Notes under the pieces: generated by a model
Seen by the model: only the letters and a program-made list of their open reading frames with translations
Told to the model about the DNA's origin: nothing
Database searches by the model: none
In this document: piece by piece, positions 16,933 through 24,596 of the stretch
Layout: each line of letters opens with the position of its first letter
Position numbering within the stretch: the stretch's first letter is position 1
DNA from: Micavibrio_B sp964399985
Lineage (GTDB): Bacteria; Pseudomonadota; Alphaproteobacteria; Micavibrionales; Micavibrionaceae
DNA: 64,000 nucleotides
Reading direction: 5' to 3'
Assembly (NCBI GenBank): GCA_964399985.1
Contig: CAYNRY010000001.1
Coordinates: 744,001 to 808,000, forward strand
Made by a program: the position numbers and the translations under genes

Positions 16933-18117
16933 TCAGCCGAGACCGGCAAATTTGCGAGCGGGGTTGATGGGTTGTCCGTTGTATCTTAATTCGTAGTAAA
17001 GAGAAGGCGCCGCGCCAAGGGTTCCAATCGGTTCTCCTGCATCAACACTTTGTCCCACCACTGTATCAATTCTTCCTAAACCTGCAATAAGGCTATGATA
17101 ATTATTTTTGTGTTCAATCAAAACGATACTGCCATATGATTTAAACGGCCCGGCGTATCTGACAACCCCCTTCATGGGGGCAATGACAACCGACCCTGGT
17201 CGAGATTTGATATGAAGGCCCTCACTGGCCGCCCCGATATCATCCTCTTGCCCGTATTTTATGGTAATGGCGCCGCTAGACGGAAGGCGGGCATCACCCA
17301 GACTAGCTAATGTTCCGCCTAGCTGGCCTTCATCTACTTTGTTTTTACGTTTTTTGCCTTCGACTTTTTCTTCTGCAGGTTTCTTCTGTTTTTGCAAACG
17401 GCGCTTTTCTTCAGCCAAGCGGCGCTGTTCTTCGATTTTGGCGATCAGGTCTTTTAAGTCGCTGGCTTTGCGAGACAGGGTAGCAACCTGTTTTTCCTGC
17501 TCGGCGTATTCGGATTTGGTTTGCTTGATTGTACCTTGGCGCTCTGCCATCAAAGCTTCCATGCGCTTTTTATTTTCTTTTAGCTTTTCAGCGGAGGATT
17601 TGAGTTTATCTTTATTGGTGGAAATATCTTCTTCAACTTCATGAAGTTCATCGAGCTTGGCTTTGACACTTTCGGCGCGGCGGTTCAGTTCAGGCATGAT
17701 GGCACCTAAAACAATCGAAGCTTGCGCGGTTTCAAGCGGTGCGCCCGGGCGGGCAATTAATGCTTCCGGTGGCAGGCGGCGAATACGCTCAAGTGCCGTT
17801 ACTAATTCAGCCAAAGAGGTTCTATCTTTGGCGAGGTTCTCAGTCAGGTTTTTCTTCCGTTTATCCAGATCGCTAAGCTTTTCTTCGAGCTTACCAGCTT
17901 CGCTTTCGTTTTTTTGAACAAGGGAAGTCGTCTTGATAAGATCGGTTTTCAGGCCTTTCATGCCTTTTTCCAGATCTTTCATCTTGCTGTCGATCTCGTC
18001 CTGTTTTTCTTTTTCAGCCGCAACCCGCGCTTCGATTTCTTGCAAAGACTCTTTGCGATCAGCGGCAAAAGATGGAAAGGCGATAGTAAGCGCAAGAAGG
18101 AGAATTAAAAATTTCAT
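16933..18117 (-). CDS. envC: EnvC-like murein hydrolase activator
   Basis: A 394-residue periplasmic protein: signal peptide (MKFLILLLALTIAFPSFAA), a very long coiled coil (about residues 20-255) and a C-terminal LytM domain (about 285-390). The LytM metal ligands are lost: GLHIKSRPG lacks the usual Asp, and the HxH strand reads YYELRYNG. Loss of these ligands is characteristic of EnvC-type activators of amidases rather than active endopeptidases. The start overlaps the rlmH stop by one base. Confidence 0.92.
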   Translation of the reverse strand: MKFLILLLALTIAFPSFAADRKESLQEIEARVAAEKEKQDEIDSKMKDLEKGMKGLKTDLIKTTSLVQKNESEAGKLEEKLSDLDKRKKNLTENLAKDRTSLAELVTALERIRRLPPEALIARPGAPLETAQASIVLGAIMPELNRRAESVKAKLDELHEVEEDISTNKDKLKSSAEKLKENKKRMEALMAERQGTIKQTKSEYAEQEKQVATLSRKASDLKDLIAKIEEQRRLAEEKRRLQKQKKPAEEKVEGKKRKNKVDEGQLGGTLASLGDARLPSSGAITIKYGQEDDIGAASEGLHIKSRPGSVVIAPMKGVVRYAGPFKSYGSIVLIEHKNNYHSLIAGLGRIDTVVGQSVDAGEPIGTLGAAPSLYYELRYNGQPINPARKFAGLG

Positions 18118-18578
18118 TATCCCTCTTTATGGTACGGATGACCGTCCATGATTGTCTGGGCGCGGTAGATCTGCTCCAGCAACATAACGCGCACCATCAT
18201 ATGTGGCCAGGTTTGCTGGCCAAAGCTCAGTAAAACATTTGCGCGGTTGCGGACATCTTCATTAAAACCAAGAGCGCCGCCGATCAGGAATGTCAGCCTG
18301 TCTTCGCCGTTATTACGAAGTTTTTCCAGTGTTTGAGAAAAATCGAGAGAGCGTAAACCATCGCCGCGTTCATCCAATGCAATCACAAAGGATTTGGTGT
18401 CAAGGCGCGAAAGAATAAGTTTGTTTTCTTCTTCCTGCTGTTTTTTCGGATCGGTTTGTTTGCTTTCAACTTCGTGAATGGTCATCGGCCATTTCAGGCG
18501 AGAAGAATATTCTTCCTGCAGGTCGTACCATGGACCTTTTTTAAGTTTGCCAACGCAAATGACTTCGATTCTGAACAT
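18117..18578 (-). CDS. rlmH: 23S rRNA pseudouridine-1915 N3-methyltransferase RlmH
   Basis: SPOUT methyltransferase acting on helix 69 of 23S rRNA in assembled 70S ribosomes. The 153-residue protein has FVIALDERGDGLRSLDF, the cofactor knot FLIGGALGFNEDV and the C-terminal EQIYRAQTIMDGHPYHK, nearly invariant in the family. It sits directly after rsfS, a pairing shared by most proteobacteria. Confidence 0.96.
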   Translation of the reverse strand: MFRIEVICVGKLKKGPWYDLQEEYSSRLKWPMTIHEVESKQTDPKKQQEEENKLILSRLDTKSFVIALDERGDGLRSLDFSQTLEKLRNNGEDRLTFLIGGALGFNEDVRNRANVLLSFGQQTWPHMMVRVMLLEQIYRAQTIMDGHPYHKEG

Positions 18579-18626
18579 AGGCTAAAGTAATCAGTTATCG
18601 GAGGTCAGTAAACAATGAACTGTCTA

Positions 18627-19004
18627 TTATGAACCGGCTGCAACGCGACTGTCTTCGACCGAGCGCCACATTTTTTCAATATTGTAGAATTCCCGGACTT
18701 CGGGACGAAAAAGATGGACGATCACATCAATGGCGTCAATCACAACCCAGTCGCCCTGCGTTTCACCTTCGGAGCGGGCTTTCATGCCATGTTTAAGAAG
18801 TTCTTCTTTGAGCTTTCCGGCGAAACCGGCGATCTGGCGAGAAGACTGGCCGCTGGCAACGATCATAAAGTCAGCAATGGAAGTTTGACCGCGAAGATCG
18901 ATTGTTTCTATTTCTTCTGCTTTACTGTCGTCGAGGATTTTTTCGATCAGGTTTTTAAGTGAAGTAGGGTCTAGAAAATCGGCGGATGGTTTTGATGTAG
19001 CCAG
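18627..19004 (-). CDS. rsfS: Ribosome silencing factor RsfS with a probable CTG start
   Basis: RsfS binds ribosomal protein L14 and blocks subunit joining when nutrients run out. The family core is present (DLRGQTSIADFMIVASGQSS, GDWVVIDAIDVIVHLF, YNIEKMW). The only in-frame ATG (18866) would remove about 46 residues, including the conserved LIEKILDDSKAEEIETIDL part. Upstream of that part the frame contains no ATG, GTG or TTG before a stop at 19018-19020. A CTG at 19004-19002 lies 8 bases after AAGGAG and about 26 bases after a predicted transcription start. CTG is therefore the best start, giving 125 residues, the usual length. Confidence 0.85.
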   Translation of the reverse strand: MATSKPSADFLDPTSLKNLIEKILDDSKAEEIETIDLRGQTSIADFMIVASGQSSRQIAGFAGKLKEELLKHGMKARSEGETQGDWVVIDAIDVIVHLFRPEVREFYNIEKMWRSVEDSRVAAGS

Positions 19005-19012
19005 GGTGTTAG

Positions 19013-19018
19013 CTCCTT
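19013..19018 (-). promoter_or_regulatory. Ribosome binding site that fixes the rsfS start
   Basis: AAGGAG on the minus strand, 8 bases before the CTG at 19004 and directly after an in-frame TAA. It supports initiation at CTG rather than at the distant internal ATG. Confidence 0.7.
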
Positions 19019-19036
19019 TTTAGGGTTAATGAGATT

Positions 19037-19065
19037 ACTATAGGGCTCGGGCTGCCCATCATCAA
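19037..19065 (-). promoter_or_regulatory. Housekeeping-type promoter for rsfS-rlmH-envC-ctpA
   Basis: TTGATG (19065-19060), a 17-base spacer and TATAGT (19042-19037) on the minus strand. The predicted start of transcription is near 19030, about 26 bases before the rsfS CTG codon. This places the long minus-strand envelope run under its own promoter in the 177-base gap after nadD. Confidence 0.65.
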
Positions 19066-19181
19066 GGATAAGCGACATTTATGCCCTAAGCATTTGATTG
19101 TATTTGGAGATTTAAAAGCGGTCTTTGAAGAAAGACTCATGTTCATAGTCTTATTCTACACCTTTCGGCCTTTCGGCGCAA

Positions 19182-19811
19182 TTAACCCTTATCCCGCAGG
19201 GCGGTAGAGGACAGGTGGTTTAAAGGATCAGAGCGCAGCCAGAAAACGATGCCGGGCTTTAAAACAGGCTTAAACCCATTCGAGTTAACAATATGTTTCA
19301 ATGGTAAATTACGCAGAGGGTTTTTTCGTACCATGCCGGATTTCGTCGGGCGGCCAATAAAGGCAAGCGGCAAAAGATCAATCAGACTTTTCCATTTATG
19401 CCAGAGGTGCATTTCAAAAGAGATATCCGTTCCCGCCAGCCATACGAATTCCGTTTCAGGAAAATGTTGTTTCAAGGCGCGGATCGTATCGAGACTGCGG
19501 CGTGTGCCGAATTGCTTCTCTATGCCGCTGATAATCATTGCCGGATCTGAATTTATATCGCGGCATTTCTGCATACGAATTTCAAGTGCAGGAAGACCGC
19601 TATTATTCTTCAATGGATTGCCGGGCGAAACCAGCCACCAGACAGCATCGAGGCCAAGATGTTTCTTGGCAACGGTCGCTGCATGAACATGTCCTTCATG
19701 TGGTGGATTAAATGATCCGCCTAGAAGGCCGATCCGCATTCCTTTCCACAATGTTGGGGAGAGTTTTTGAGGGCCTGTTCTGTTACGGGCGGGTTTGGCC
19801 ATTGCCTTCAA
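19182..19811 (-). CDS. nadD: Nicotinate-nucleotide adenylyltransferase
   Basis: Adenylates nicotinate mononucleotide in NAD synthesis. The 209-residue protein has GGSFNPPHEGH (residues 31-41), WWLVSPGNPLK, FVWLAGTDISFEMHLWHKW and the C-terminal SSTALRDKG (ISSTxIR motif). The first ATG (19811) overlaps proA by 29 bases; a second at 19802 is also possible, and the first ~24 residues precede the conserved core. The proA-nadD pairing is typical of alphaproteobacteria. Confidence 0.95.
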   Translation of the reverse strand: MKAMAKPARNRTGPQKLSPTLWKGMRIGLLGGSFNPPHEGHVHAATVAKKHLGLDAVWWLVSPGNPLKNNSGLPALEIRMQKCRDINSDPAMIISGIEKQFGTRRSLDTIRALKQHFPETEFVWLAGTDISFEMHLWHKWKSLIDLLPLAFIGRPTKSGMVRKNPLRNLPLKHIVNSNGFKPVLKPGIVFWLRSDPLNHLSSTALRDKG

Positions 19812-21048
19812 CTATATATTTGTAAGTGGTGAGTTGCTCGACGCCGACAGGCCCGCGTGCATGGAATTTTCCGGTCGCGATGCCGATTTCAGCGCCCATG
19901 CCAAACTCGCCGCCATCGGCGAATTGCGTTGAGGCGTTGTGCATGACAATCGCGCTTTCGATATGATTGAAGAAATACTGAATGGACACCTGATCTTCTG
20001 CAATTATAGCATCCGTATGGTGGGAGCCATAGTGATTGATATGAGTAACGGCTTCTTGCACGCCGGTGACCATTTTAACGCTGATTTTGGCATCCAGATA
20101 TTCGGTCGACCAGTCTTCTTCCGTAGCGGCAGCGATGTCCGGATCTAATAGCTGCGCCTGACGATCGCCATGAATAGCGCATCCCGCTTTCATCAGGTCG
20201 TCGACAATAAGCTTGGCTTGATCTTTCGGGATAGAGCTGTCGATCAGCAATGTTTCTGTTGCGCCGCAAATGCCAGTACGCCGCATTTTGGCATTCACGA
20301 CTATTTTGCGCGCCATATCGATATCGGCACTGTGGTGGATGTAAGTGTGACAGATCCCATCTAGATGCGCGAAGACAGGCATTTTTGCTTCATCCATGAC
20401 ACGTCCAGTCAGGCTTTTGCCGCCGCGCGGGATGATGACATCTATATAATCAGAGGCCGCGAGCATCGCACCGACATGAGCGCGGTCCGTATCGGTAACG
20501 AAACCTATGGCACCTTTGGGCAGATCGAATTTTTCCAAAGCTGTCTCGAAAATAGAGAATAGCGCGAGGTTGGAATTCAGACTTTCGGAACCGCCGCGCA
20601 GGATGGCGCAGTTACGGGATTTCAATGAAAGCGCAATCGCGTCTGCGGTCACATTCGGGCGGCTTTCATAAATGATGCCAAGGACACCGAGTGGAACCGA
20701 AACGCGCGAGATTTTGAGGCCGTTCGGGCAGGTCGTTTCATGCAGAATTTTTCCGACAGGATCAGGCAAATTTGCGATGAGCTCAACGCTACCGGCGATG
20801 GACTTGATGCGGGATTCGGTGAGGGTCAAACGATCCAGAAGCGCCGCAGACAGGTTCTTGTCTTTCGCTGCGTCCAAGTCTTTCTGATTGGCCGCAAGGA
20901 TTATTTCAGTCTGGGCAGATATTCCAGCGGCCCCGAATTTTAGCGCTTCGGATATTTGCTCATCGGAAATATTAGCCAGCGAATTTGCAGTGGCACGGGC
21001 GGATTTCCCCAAGGTTTCGATCAGGTCGGTCATGGGGAAAGGTAGCAT
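19783..21048 (-). CDS. proA: Glutamate-5-semialdehyde dehydrogenase
   Basis: Second step of proline synthesis: reduces gamma-glutamyl phosphate to the semialdehyde with NADPH. The 421-residue protein has the PLGVLGIIYESRPNVTADA block and the catalytic Cys in MRRTGICGATETLL. An internal ATG at 21033 (MTDLIETLGK) may be the real start, since the first five residues add nothing conserved. proB is present in the window but 20 kb away (41279-42421), unlike the common obgE-proB-proA order. Confidence 0.96.
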   Translation of the reverse strand: MLPFPMTDLIETLGKSARATANSLANISDEQISEALKFGAAGISAQTEIILAANQKDLDAAKDKNLSAALLDRLTLTESRIKSIAGSVELIANLPDPVGKILHETTCPNGLKISRVSVPLGVLGIIYESRPNVTADAIALSLKSRNCAILRGGSESLNSNLALFSIFETALEKFDLPKGAIGFVTDTDRAHVGAMLAASDYIDVIIPRGGKSLTGRVMDEAKMPVFAHLDGICHTYIHHSADIDMARKIVVNAKMRRTGICGATETLLIDSSIPKDQAKLIVDDLMKAGCAIHGDRQAQLLDPDIAAATEEDWSTEYLDAKISVKMVTGVQEAVTHINHYGSHHTDAIIAEDQVSIQYFFNHIESAIVMHNASTQFADGGEFGMGAEIGIATGKFHARGPVGVEQLTTYKYIVEGNGQTRP

Positions 21049-21070
21049 AGGGAAGGTAGACTAGTTAAGT

Positions 21071-21562
21071 CTAATTCAGCTTGCCTGCAACTTTACGGAT
21101 CGACTCGTCGGAGAGCTTTTGCGAAGCCGCCTGATCCAGTTTTTGCGTGATGATTTCGGTCGTGGCGGTGATAGCCAGATCAGCCGCGTATTTGCGGATA
21201 TCGGACATGGCTTGTTCTTCCATGCGTGAAATACGGTCTTTCATCATGGATTCACGGCGCTGCATCGTATCCTGCAATTCGCGTTCAGCCTTTTCATGAA
21301 GTTCGGCGGCCTGTTTCTTTGCATTGGAGAGAAGTCTTTCGGCTTCCATATGTGCAGCCTTTTGACGGGCCTCATATTCGTGCAAAAGCTTTTCAGCGTC
21401 AGCGCGCAGGATTTCAGCATTGGCAATTTCAGTGCGAATGGCTGCGATCTTGCTGTCCAGCATCTCAGTGATCGTCTTGCGGCCTTTGATAAAGATAATG
21501 GCGACGAAAATAACAAACGACGCGAGAACCCAGATGGTGGCATCTTCGAGAAGAATATTCAT
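21071..21562 (-). CDS. atpF: ATP synthase F0 subunit b
   Basis: A 163-residue peripheral stalk subunit. One N-terminal membrane helix (DATIWVLASFVIFVAIIFI, about residues 7-26) is followed by a long charged coiled coil. The frame opens as far as 21634, but the family start is MNILLEDATIW at 21562, two bases after the b' stop. It is the last gene of the F0 operon. Confidence 0.93.
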   Translation of the reverse strand: MNILLEDATIWVLASFVIFVAIIFIKGRKTITEMLDSKIAAIRTEIANAEILRADAEKLLHEYEARQKAAHMEAERLLSNAKKQAAELHEKAERELQDTMQRRESMMKDRISRMEEQAMSDIRKYAADLAITATTEIITQKLDQAASQKLSDESIRKVAGKLN

Positions 21563-21563
21563 C

Positions 21564-22205
21564 TTACGCAGCCTTATTCTTGATGGATTGAACGATTGAA
21601 TCCGCCTGGGAAGCATCGGCAGAGATTCCAGCAATTTTATGAGCGGCCTGGGCAGCGATTTCCGCGGCCAGTTTATTCATATCGCCAAGAGCAGCTTCTT
21701 TCGAAGCTTCAAGACGTTCTTCAACTTTTTTGATTTCAGTTTCGTAGCGGGCCCGAAATTCAGCGAGAGAATCAGCAAGCTTGGATTTTGCCGCTTCGTC
21801 GATAGCTTTTATGTCGGCAGATGCTTTGCCCGAAGCCATTTTGAATTCTGCTTCATAAGCAATACGGATTTGCTCGGCTTTCAAAGATAAGTTTTCGGCA
21901 GCTTTGATGTCGCCCTGTATTTTATCCGTTCTTTTCCCAATCGTCGCTGTCAATGAAGGCAGGATGAATTTTGAAAAGAAGAAATAAAGAAACGCGAACG
22001 AGATAGCGAGCCAGAAAATCTGGCTCGCCCATGTTTCAGGATTGAATTGCGGCAAACCGCCCCCTTCATGAGCCTGATGCACTTCTTCGATAACGGCTTC
22101 ATCGACAGCATGTTCCAGAGCTTGCTCAGGAGCAGTTTCCTGCGCGAAGGACGGCAGGCTGGTGAAAAGCAGGACAGAAAAAGTAGCAAACAGGCGGATC
22201 ATCAA
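21564..22205 (-). CDS. atpF': ATP synthase F0 subunit b'
   Basis: A 213-residue b' subunit; with b it forms a heterodimeric stator as in alphaproteobacteria and phototrophs. Before the membrane helix (FWLAISFAFLYFFFSKFILP) is an N-terminal extension that looks like a signal peptide (MIRLFATFSVLLFTSLPSFA) followed by a Glu/His-rich stretch of about 40 residues. After the helix is the usual coiled coil. Either of two adjacent ATGs could be used. Confidence 0.93.
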   Translation of the reverse strand: MMIRLFATFSVLLFTSLPSFAQETAPEQALEHAVDEAVIEEVHQAHEGGGLPQFNPETWASQIFWLAISFAFLYFFFSKFILPSLTATIGKRTDKIQGDIKAAENLSLKAEQIRIAYEAEFKMASGKASADIKAIDEAAKSKLADSLAEFRARYETEIKKVEERLEASKEAALGDMNKLAAEIAAQAAHKIAGISADASQADSIVQSIKNKAA

Positions 22206-22219
22206 GAGTCCTTATTTAC

Positions 22220-22444
22220 TTATGCGAATACGAGGTAGAAAGCGATCAGAAGCGCGAAAATCGCCAGAGCTTCAGTAACCGCGAACATGAACATAAAGCG
22301 TTTGTCCAAAATCGGAGCTGCGCCCGGGTTACGGCCAACGGCTTCGTTGTAGGATGAGAAAATCCAGCCCAGAGCGATACCGATACCCATCAATGGGAGG
22401 AGGGCGATTGCGCCGGCGAGGATTTTTACTGCTTCTAGTTCCAT
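22220..22444 (-). CDS. atpE: ATP synthase F0 subunit c
   Basis: A 74-residue rotor-ring proteolipid with two membrane helices joined by the polar RNP loop (residues 38-40). The ion-carrying carboxylate is E58 in FAVTEALAIFALL. I see no clear Na+-type ligand set, so proton coupling is assumed. Confidence 0.97.
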   Translation of the reverse strand: MELEAVKILAGAIALLPLMGIGIALGWIFSSYNEAVGRNPGAAPILDKRFMFMFAVTEALAIFALLIAFYLVFA

Positions 22445-22482
22445 TTTAGTTTTCCTTTTTTAGGGTTTGATAGGTTTTAAGT

Positions 22483-23229
22483 TTAGTGTTCGATTTCAAT
22501 CGTATCTTTGAGGTAGATGCAGGTCAGAACCGCAAAAACATACGCCTGAATAAACGCGATGAATAATTCAAAGCCCAACATGACGACGTTCATGGCAACC
22601 GGCAAAATGACGCCAAGCCAAGCCGCGCCGCCGATCGTGGCGAACATGATACAAAAGCCGGCGATAACTTTCAGAAGAACGTGGCCAGCGACCATGTTGG
22701 CGAAAAGACGAACGGACAAAGTAATCGGGCGGCTCAGAAACGAAACGAATTCAATCATCACCACAAGCGGCATCAGCCAGCCCGGAACGCCCGATGGCGC
22801 GAACAGGCTGAAGAAATGAAAGCCATGGCGGATGAGGCCGATAATCAAAACCGCGAAGAAAACGAGCAAGGCAAGGCCTGCCGTTACGGCCAGATGGCTT
22901 GTATAGGTAAAGGAGTACGGGATCAGGCCCAGCGCATTACCCAGAAATACGAACATGAACAAAGTAAAGATAAGGGGGAAGTATTCTTTGCCTTTCCCGC
23001 CCATATTATCGGTAATCAAATTAGCGACGAAGTTATAGGCACCTTCGGCCATAACCTGCATACGACCCGGGATAATCGCCTTAGGAGAAACCGCAATAGA
23101 AAAGAAAACAACGGAAACGAAAACCGTAATCATCATCCAAAGGGATGAATTCGTGAAGGAGAGATCGAGAGACCCTGCCATAAATGGGACGAGGGGAGCG
23201 ATCTCAAACTGATGCATCGGACTTGCCAC
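22483..23229 (-). CDS. atpB: ATP synthase F0 subunit a
   Basis: A 248-residue membrane channel subunit. The essential Arg lies in SRPITLSVRLFANMVAGH, and the C-terminal helix holds the conserved FIQAYVFAVLTCIYL. Five or so hydrophobic segments are visible. The order atpI-atpB-atpE-atpF'-atpF without F1 genes is the alphaproteobacterial pattern; F1 must be encoded elsewhere. Confidence 0.96.
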   Translation of the reverse strand: MASPMHQFEIAPLVPFMAGSLDLSFTNSSLWMMITVFVSVVFFSIAVSPKAIIPGRMQVMAEGAYNFVANLITDNMGGKGKEYFPLIFTLFMFVFLGNALGLIPYSFTYTSHLAVTAGLALLVFFAVLIIGLIRHGFHFFSLFAPSGVPGWLMPLVVMIEFVSFLSRPITLSVRLFANMVAGHVLLKVIAGFCIMFATIGGAAWLGVILPVAMNVVMLGFELFIAFIQAYVFAVLTCIYLKDTIEIEH

Positions 23230-23243
23230 GGTGCAACCTCTTG

Positions 23244-23603
23244 TTAAGTGTCTATTTCTTTCTCTGAAAGTTGCGTTTTATTAGCTTCTTTTTCTTTGTT
23301 TTGCAAGCGTTTAAACCCCACTGAGGAATCATTTCCATTCATCATCCGCGACAAGTTCCAAAAGCCTGCGCAAAGCCCCAAAAGTGCCAGTAAAATAAAG
23401 AAAATAGGGCTGGTATCGAACCATTGATCGATACCAATTCCCGCCGCGCCGCAAACAATCGGAGTTGCAATAACATCAGTTACGGCACGGATTCCGGTCT
23501 GGGTTGCGGTCGCATCGTCGGGATTTTTTGCGGATTTGTCCGGATCGGCTGCAATTTTCGCCTGCTGGATTCGGGACTGGAGGTCGTTAAGGTCATCTGT
23601 CAT
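23244..23603 (-). CDS. atpI: ATP synthase-associated protein AtpI
   Basis: A 119-residue small membrane protein at the head of the F0 operon. The N-terminal third is polar; two hydrophobic segments follow (about residues 40-60 and 65-85: CGAAGIGIDQWFDTSPIFFI and LLALLGLCAGFWNL), typical of AtpI/AtpQ-like proteins thought to help c-ring assembly or Mg transport. Sequence is divergent, as usual for AtpI; position supports the call. Confidence 0.85.
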   Translation of the reverse strand: MTDDLNDLQSRIQQAKIAADPDKSAKNPDDATATQTGIRAVTDVIATPIVCGAAGIGIDQWFDTSPIFFILLALLGLCAGFWNLSRMMNGNDSSVGFKRLQNKEKEANKTQLSEKEIDT

Positions 23604-23617
23604 GAGGGTATTTAAAC

Positions 23618-23646
23618 CACAGCGGGCACAGCGAGCACAGCGAAAC
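23618..23646. repeat. Short tandem repeat before atpI
   Basis: Three near-repeats of a CACAGCG(A/G) unit directly upstream of the atpI start. A related GCAGAGGCGCAGAGAGC run lies at 23911-23927. Purine-rich repeats of this kind are scattered in many bacterial genomes. No function is assigned; it lies inside the atp leader and could affect transcript structure. Confidence 0.5.
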
Positions 23647-23829
23647 TTTTAGAAGGTCAAAATGATATTAATTTCAAAGACTTAGAATAGGCTTCTACTT
23701 TGTTTGCATATTTTTTGGCTTTTCTCTCTCTTCCCTTGTGGAAGGAATTTTCTTAAATGACAGGCATTTAATTTCAATGGCTTAAAGGGAGTCTCTAAGT
23801 TTGCTCGTCGCTTTTTCGGGAGTACTGTT

Positions 23830-23857
23830 CTCTCCCGCCTGCTAGTGGGAGGGAGAG
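23830..23857. repeat. REP-like palindrome (CTCTCCC / GGGAGAG)
   Basis: Perfect 7-base arms CTCTCCC (23830-23836) and GGGAGAG (23851-23857) with a 14-base loop. First of several palindromes in the gene-free stretch 23604-24250. Confidence 0.55.
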
Positions 23858-23959
23858 TTAGCGAGGAACGGCTATAATAGTTCGTTTTGCGATTTTTAAA
23901 AACTTGTTGCCGCAGAGGCGCAGAGAGCTTGATCGACGATTTGGATTTTTTATTCTGCG

Positions 23960-24000
23960 CATCCCCGCCGGATGCTCCTTGGGGATGGCCGAAAAACGGC
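23960..24000. repeat. Two adjacent palindromes
   Basis: CATCCCC (23960-23966) pairs with GGGGATG (23981-23987), and GCCG (23988-23991) with CGGC (23997-24000) around an A5 loop. They follow each other directly and are part of the same repeat island. Confidence 0.5.
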
Positions 24001-24107
24001 GTGGCTTTTCACGGTAAAGCCTAACGCGCAAGCATGACGCGGTTTTTGCGGGATTTCAAGTTTTTTGGACCACGGGGAAGATGGATCGCGCGGGGTCTAA
24101 TGTAAGC

Positions 24108-24212
24108 GTCATCCCGAGCGTAGCCGAGGGATCTCACCTTGGGCGGCGAAGATGAGATGTCTCGGCTACGCTCGACATGACACAAGAATATGGATTCCAG
24201 CTTTTGCCGGAA
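24108..24212. repeat. Large inverted repeat plus a second hairpin (REP-type element)
   Basis: GTCATCCCGAGCGTAGCCGA starts a 29-base arm at 24108-24136 that pairs with an arm at about 24152-24180 (25 of 29 positions match by eye) across a loop of about 15 bases. Right after it, ATTCC and GGAAT (24194-24212) form a second hairpin. One frame through it reads WIPAFAGMT, a string I associate with interspersed repeats rather than proteins. Confidence 0.7.
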
Positions 24213-24250
24213 TGACGTTATGTTATTATGATTTAAAAGGAGATTTTATA

Positions 24251-24535
24251 ATGGCTGAATATCATAAAAAGAGACGAATTTTAGATAGAGCTATTAAAGA
24301 ACAAAAAGAAATTAGTGTTTTGAACTTAAATGAAACTGAAGAATCATTTCTTCGTATAATTGTTATCAGGCCTCTTAGTGTATTCAATGACCGAGGTGTG
24401 GTAAAATTTCATGCGATAGATAGAAATTCAAATTCTTCAATATGTGTAAGTTTCAGAGATGCAATGTCTTCTCTTTATGCAGGAAGAATTGATCGTAATT
24501 ATCTAAGTGGTTCTTTGGAATTTCAGCCCAGTTGA
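24251..24535 (+). CDS. AT-rich orphan gene between repeats, unknown
   Basis: A 94-residue protein that I do not recognise. The ATG at 24251 has an excellent AAAGGAG site 8 bases upstream; the frame extends back to 24152, but that part is repeat sequence and is excluded. The product is basic at the N-terminus (MAEYHKKRRILDRAIKEQKE) and then alternates short strands and loops (FLRIIVIRPLSVFN, GVVKFHAIDR); there is no signal peptide or membrane segment. Base composition is visibly more AT-rich than atpI or smc, and palindromes lie on both sides, suggesting acquisition with or into the repeat island. Confidence 0.65.
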   Translation: MAEYHKKRRILDRAIKEQKEISVLNLNETEESFLRIIVIRPLSVFNDRGVVKFHAIDRNSNSSICVSFRDAMSSLYAGRIDRNYLSGSLEFQPS

Positions 24536-24550
24536 TCCCAAGAAAGAGAG

Positions 24551-24570
24551 ATCCCCGCCTGCGCGGGGAT
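24551..24570. repeat. Perfect palindrome ATCCCCGC / GCGGGGAT
   Basis: Eight-base arms with a CTGC loop, placed between the convergent ends of the orphan gene and smc. It matches the common interspersed repeat type and could also act as a transcription terminator for both genes. Confidence 0.7.
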
Positions 24571-24596
24571 GACATTTGATTTAAAAACTTTGTGAT

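Noticed and set aside
21563..21634. Longer N-terminus for ATP synthase subunit b
   Set aside because: It would overlap the b' gene by 71 bases and adds basic residues not found in b subunits; 21562 fits the family start.
24152..24250. In-frame 5' extension of the orphan gene containing WIPAFAGMT
   Set aside because: It is translated repeat DNA; the real start has a perfect ribosome-binding site at 24251.
23604..24250. CRISPR array in the repeat-rich gap
   Set aside because: The repeats differ from each other, are palindromes of several kinds, and have no regular spacers or cas genes nearby.
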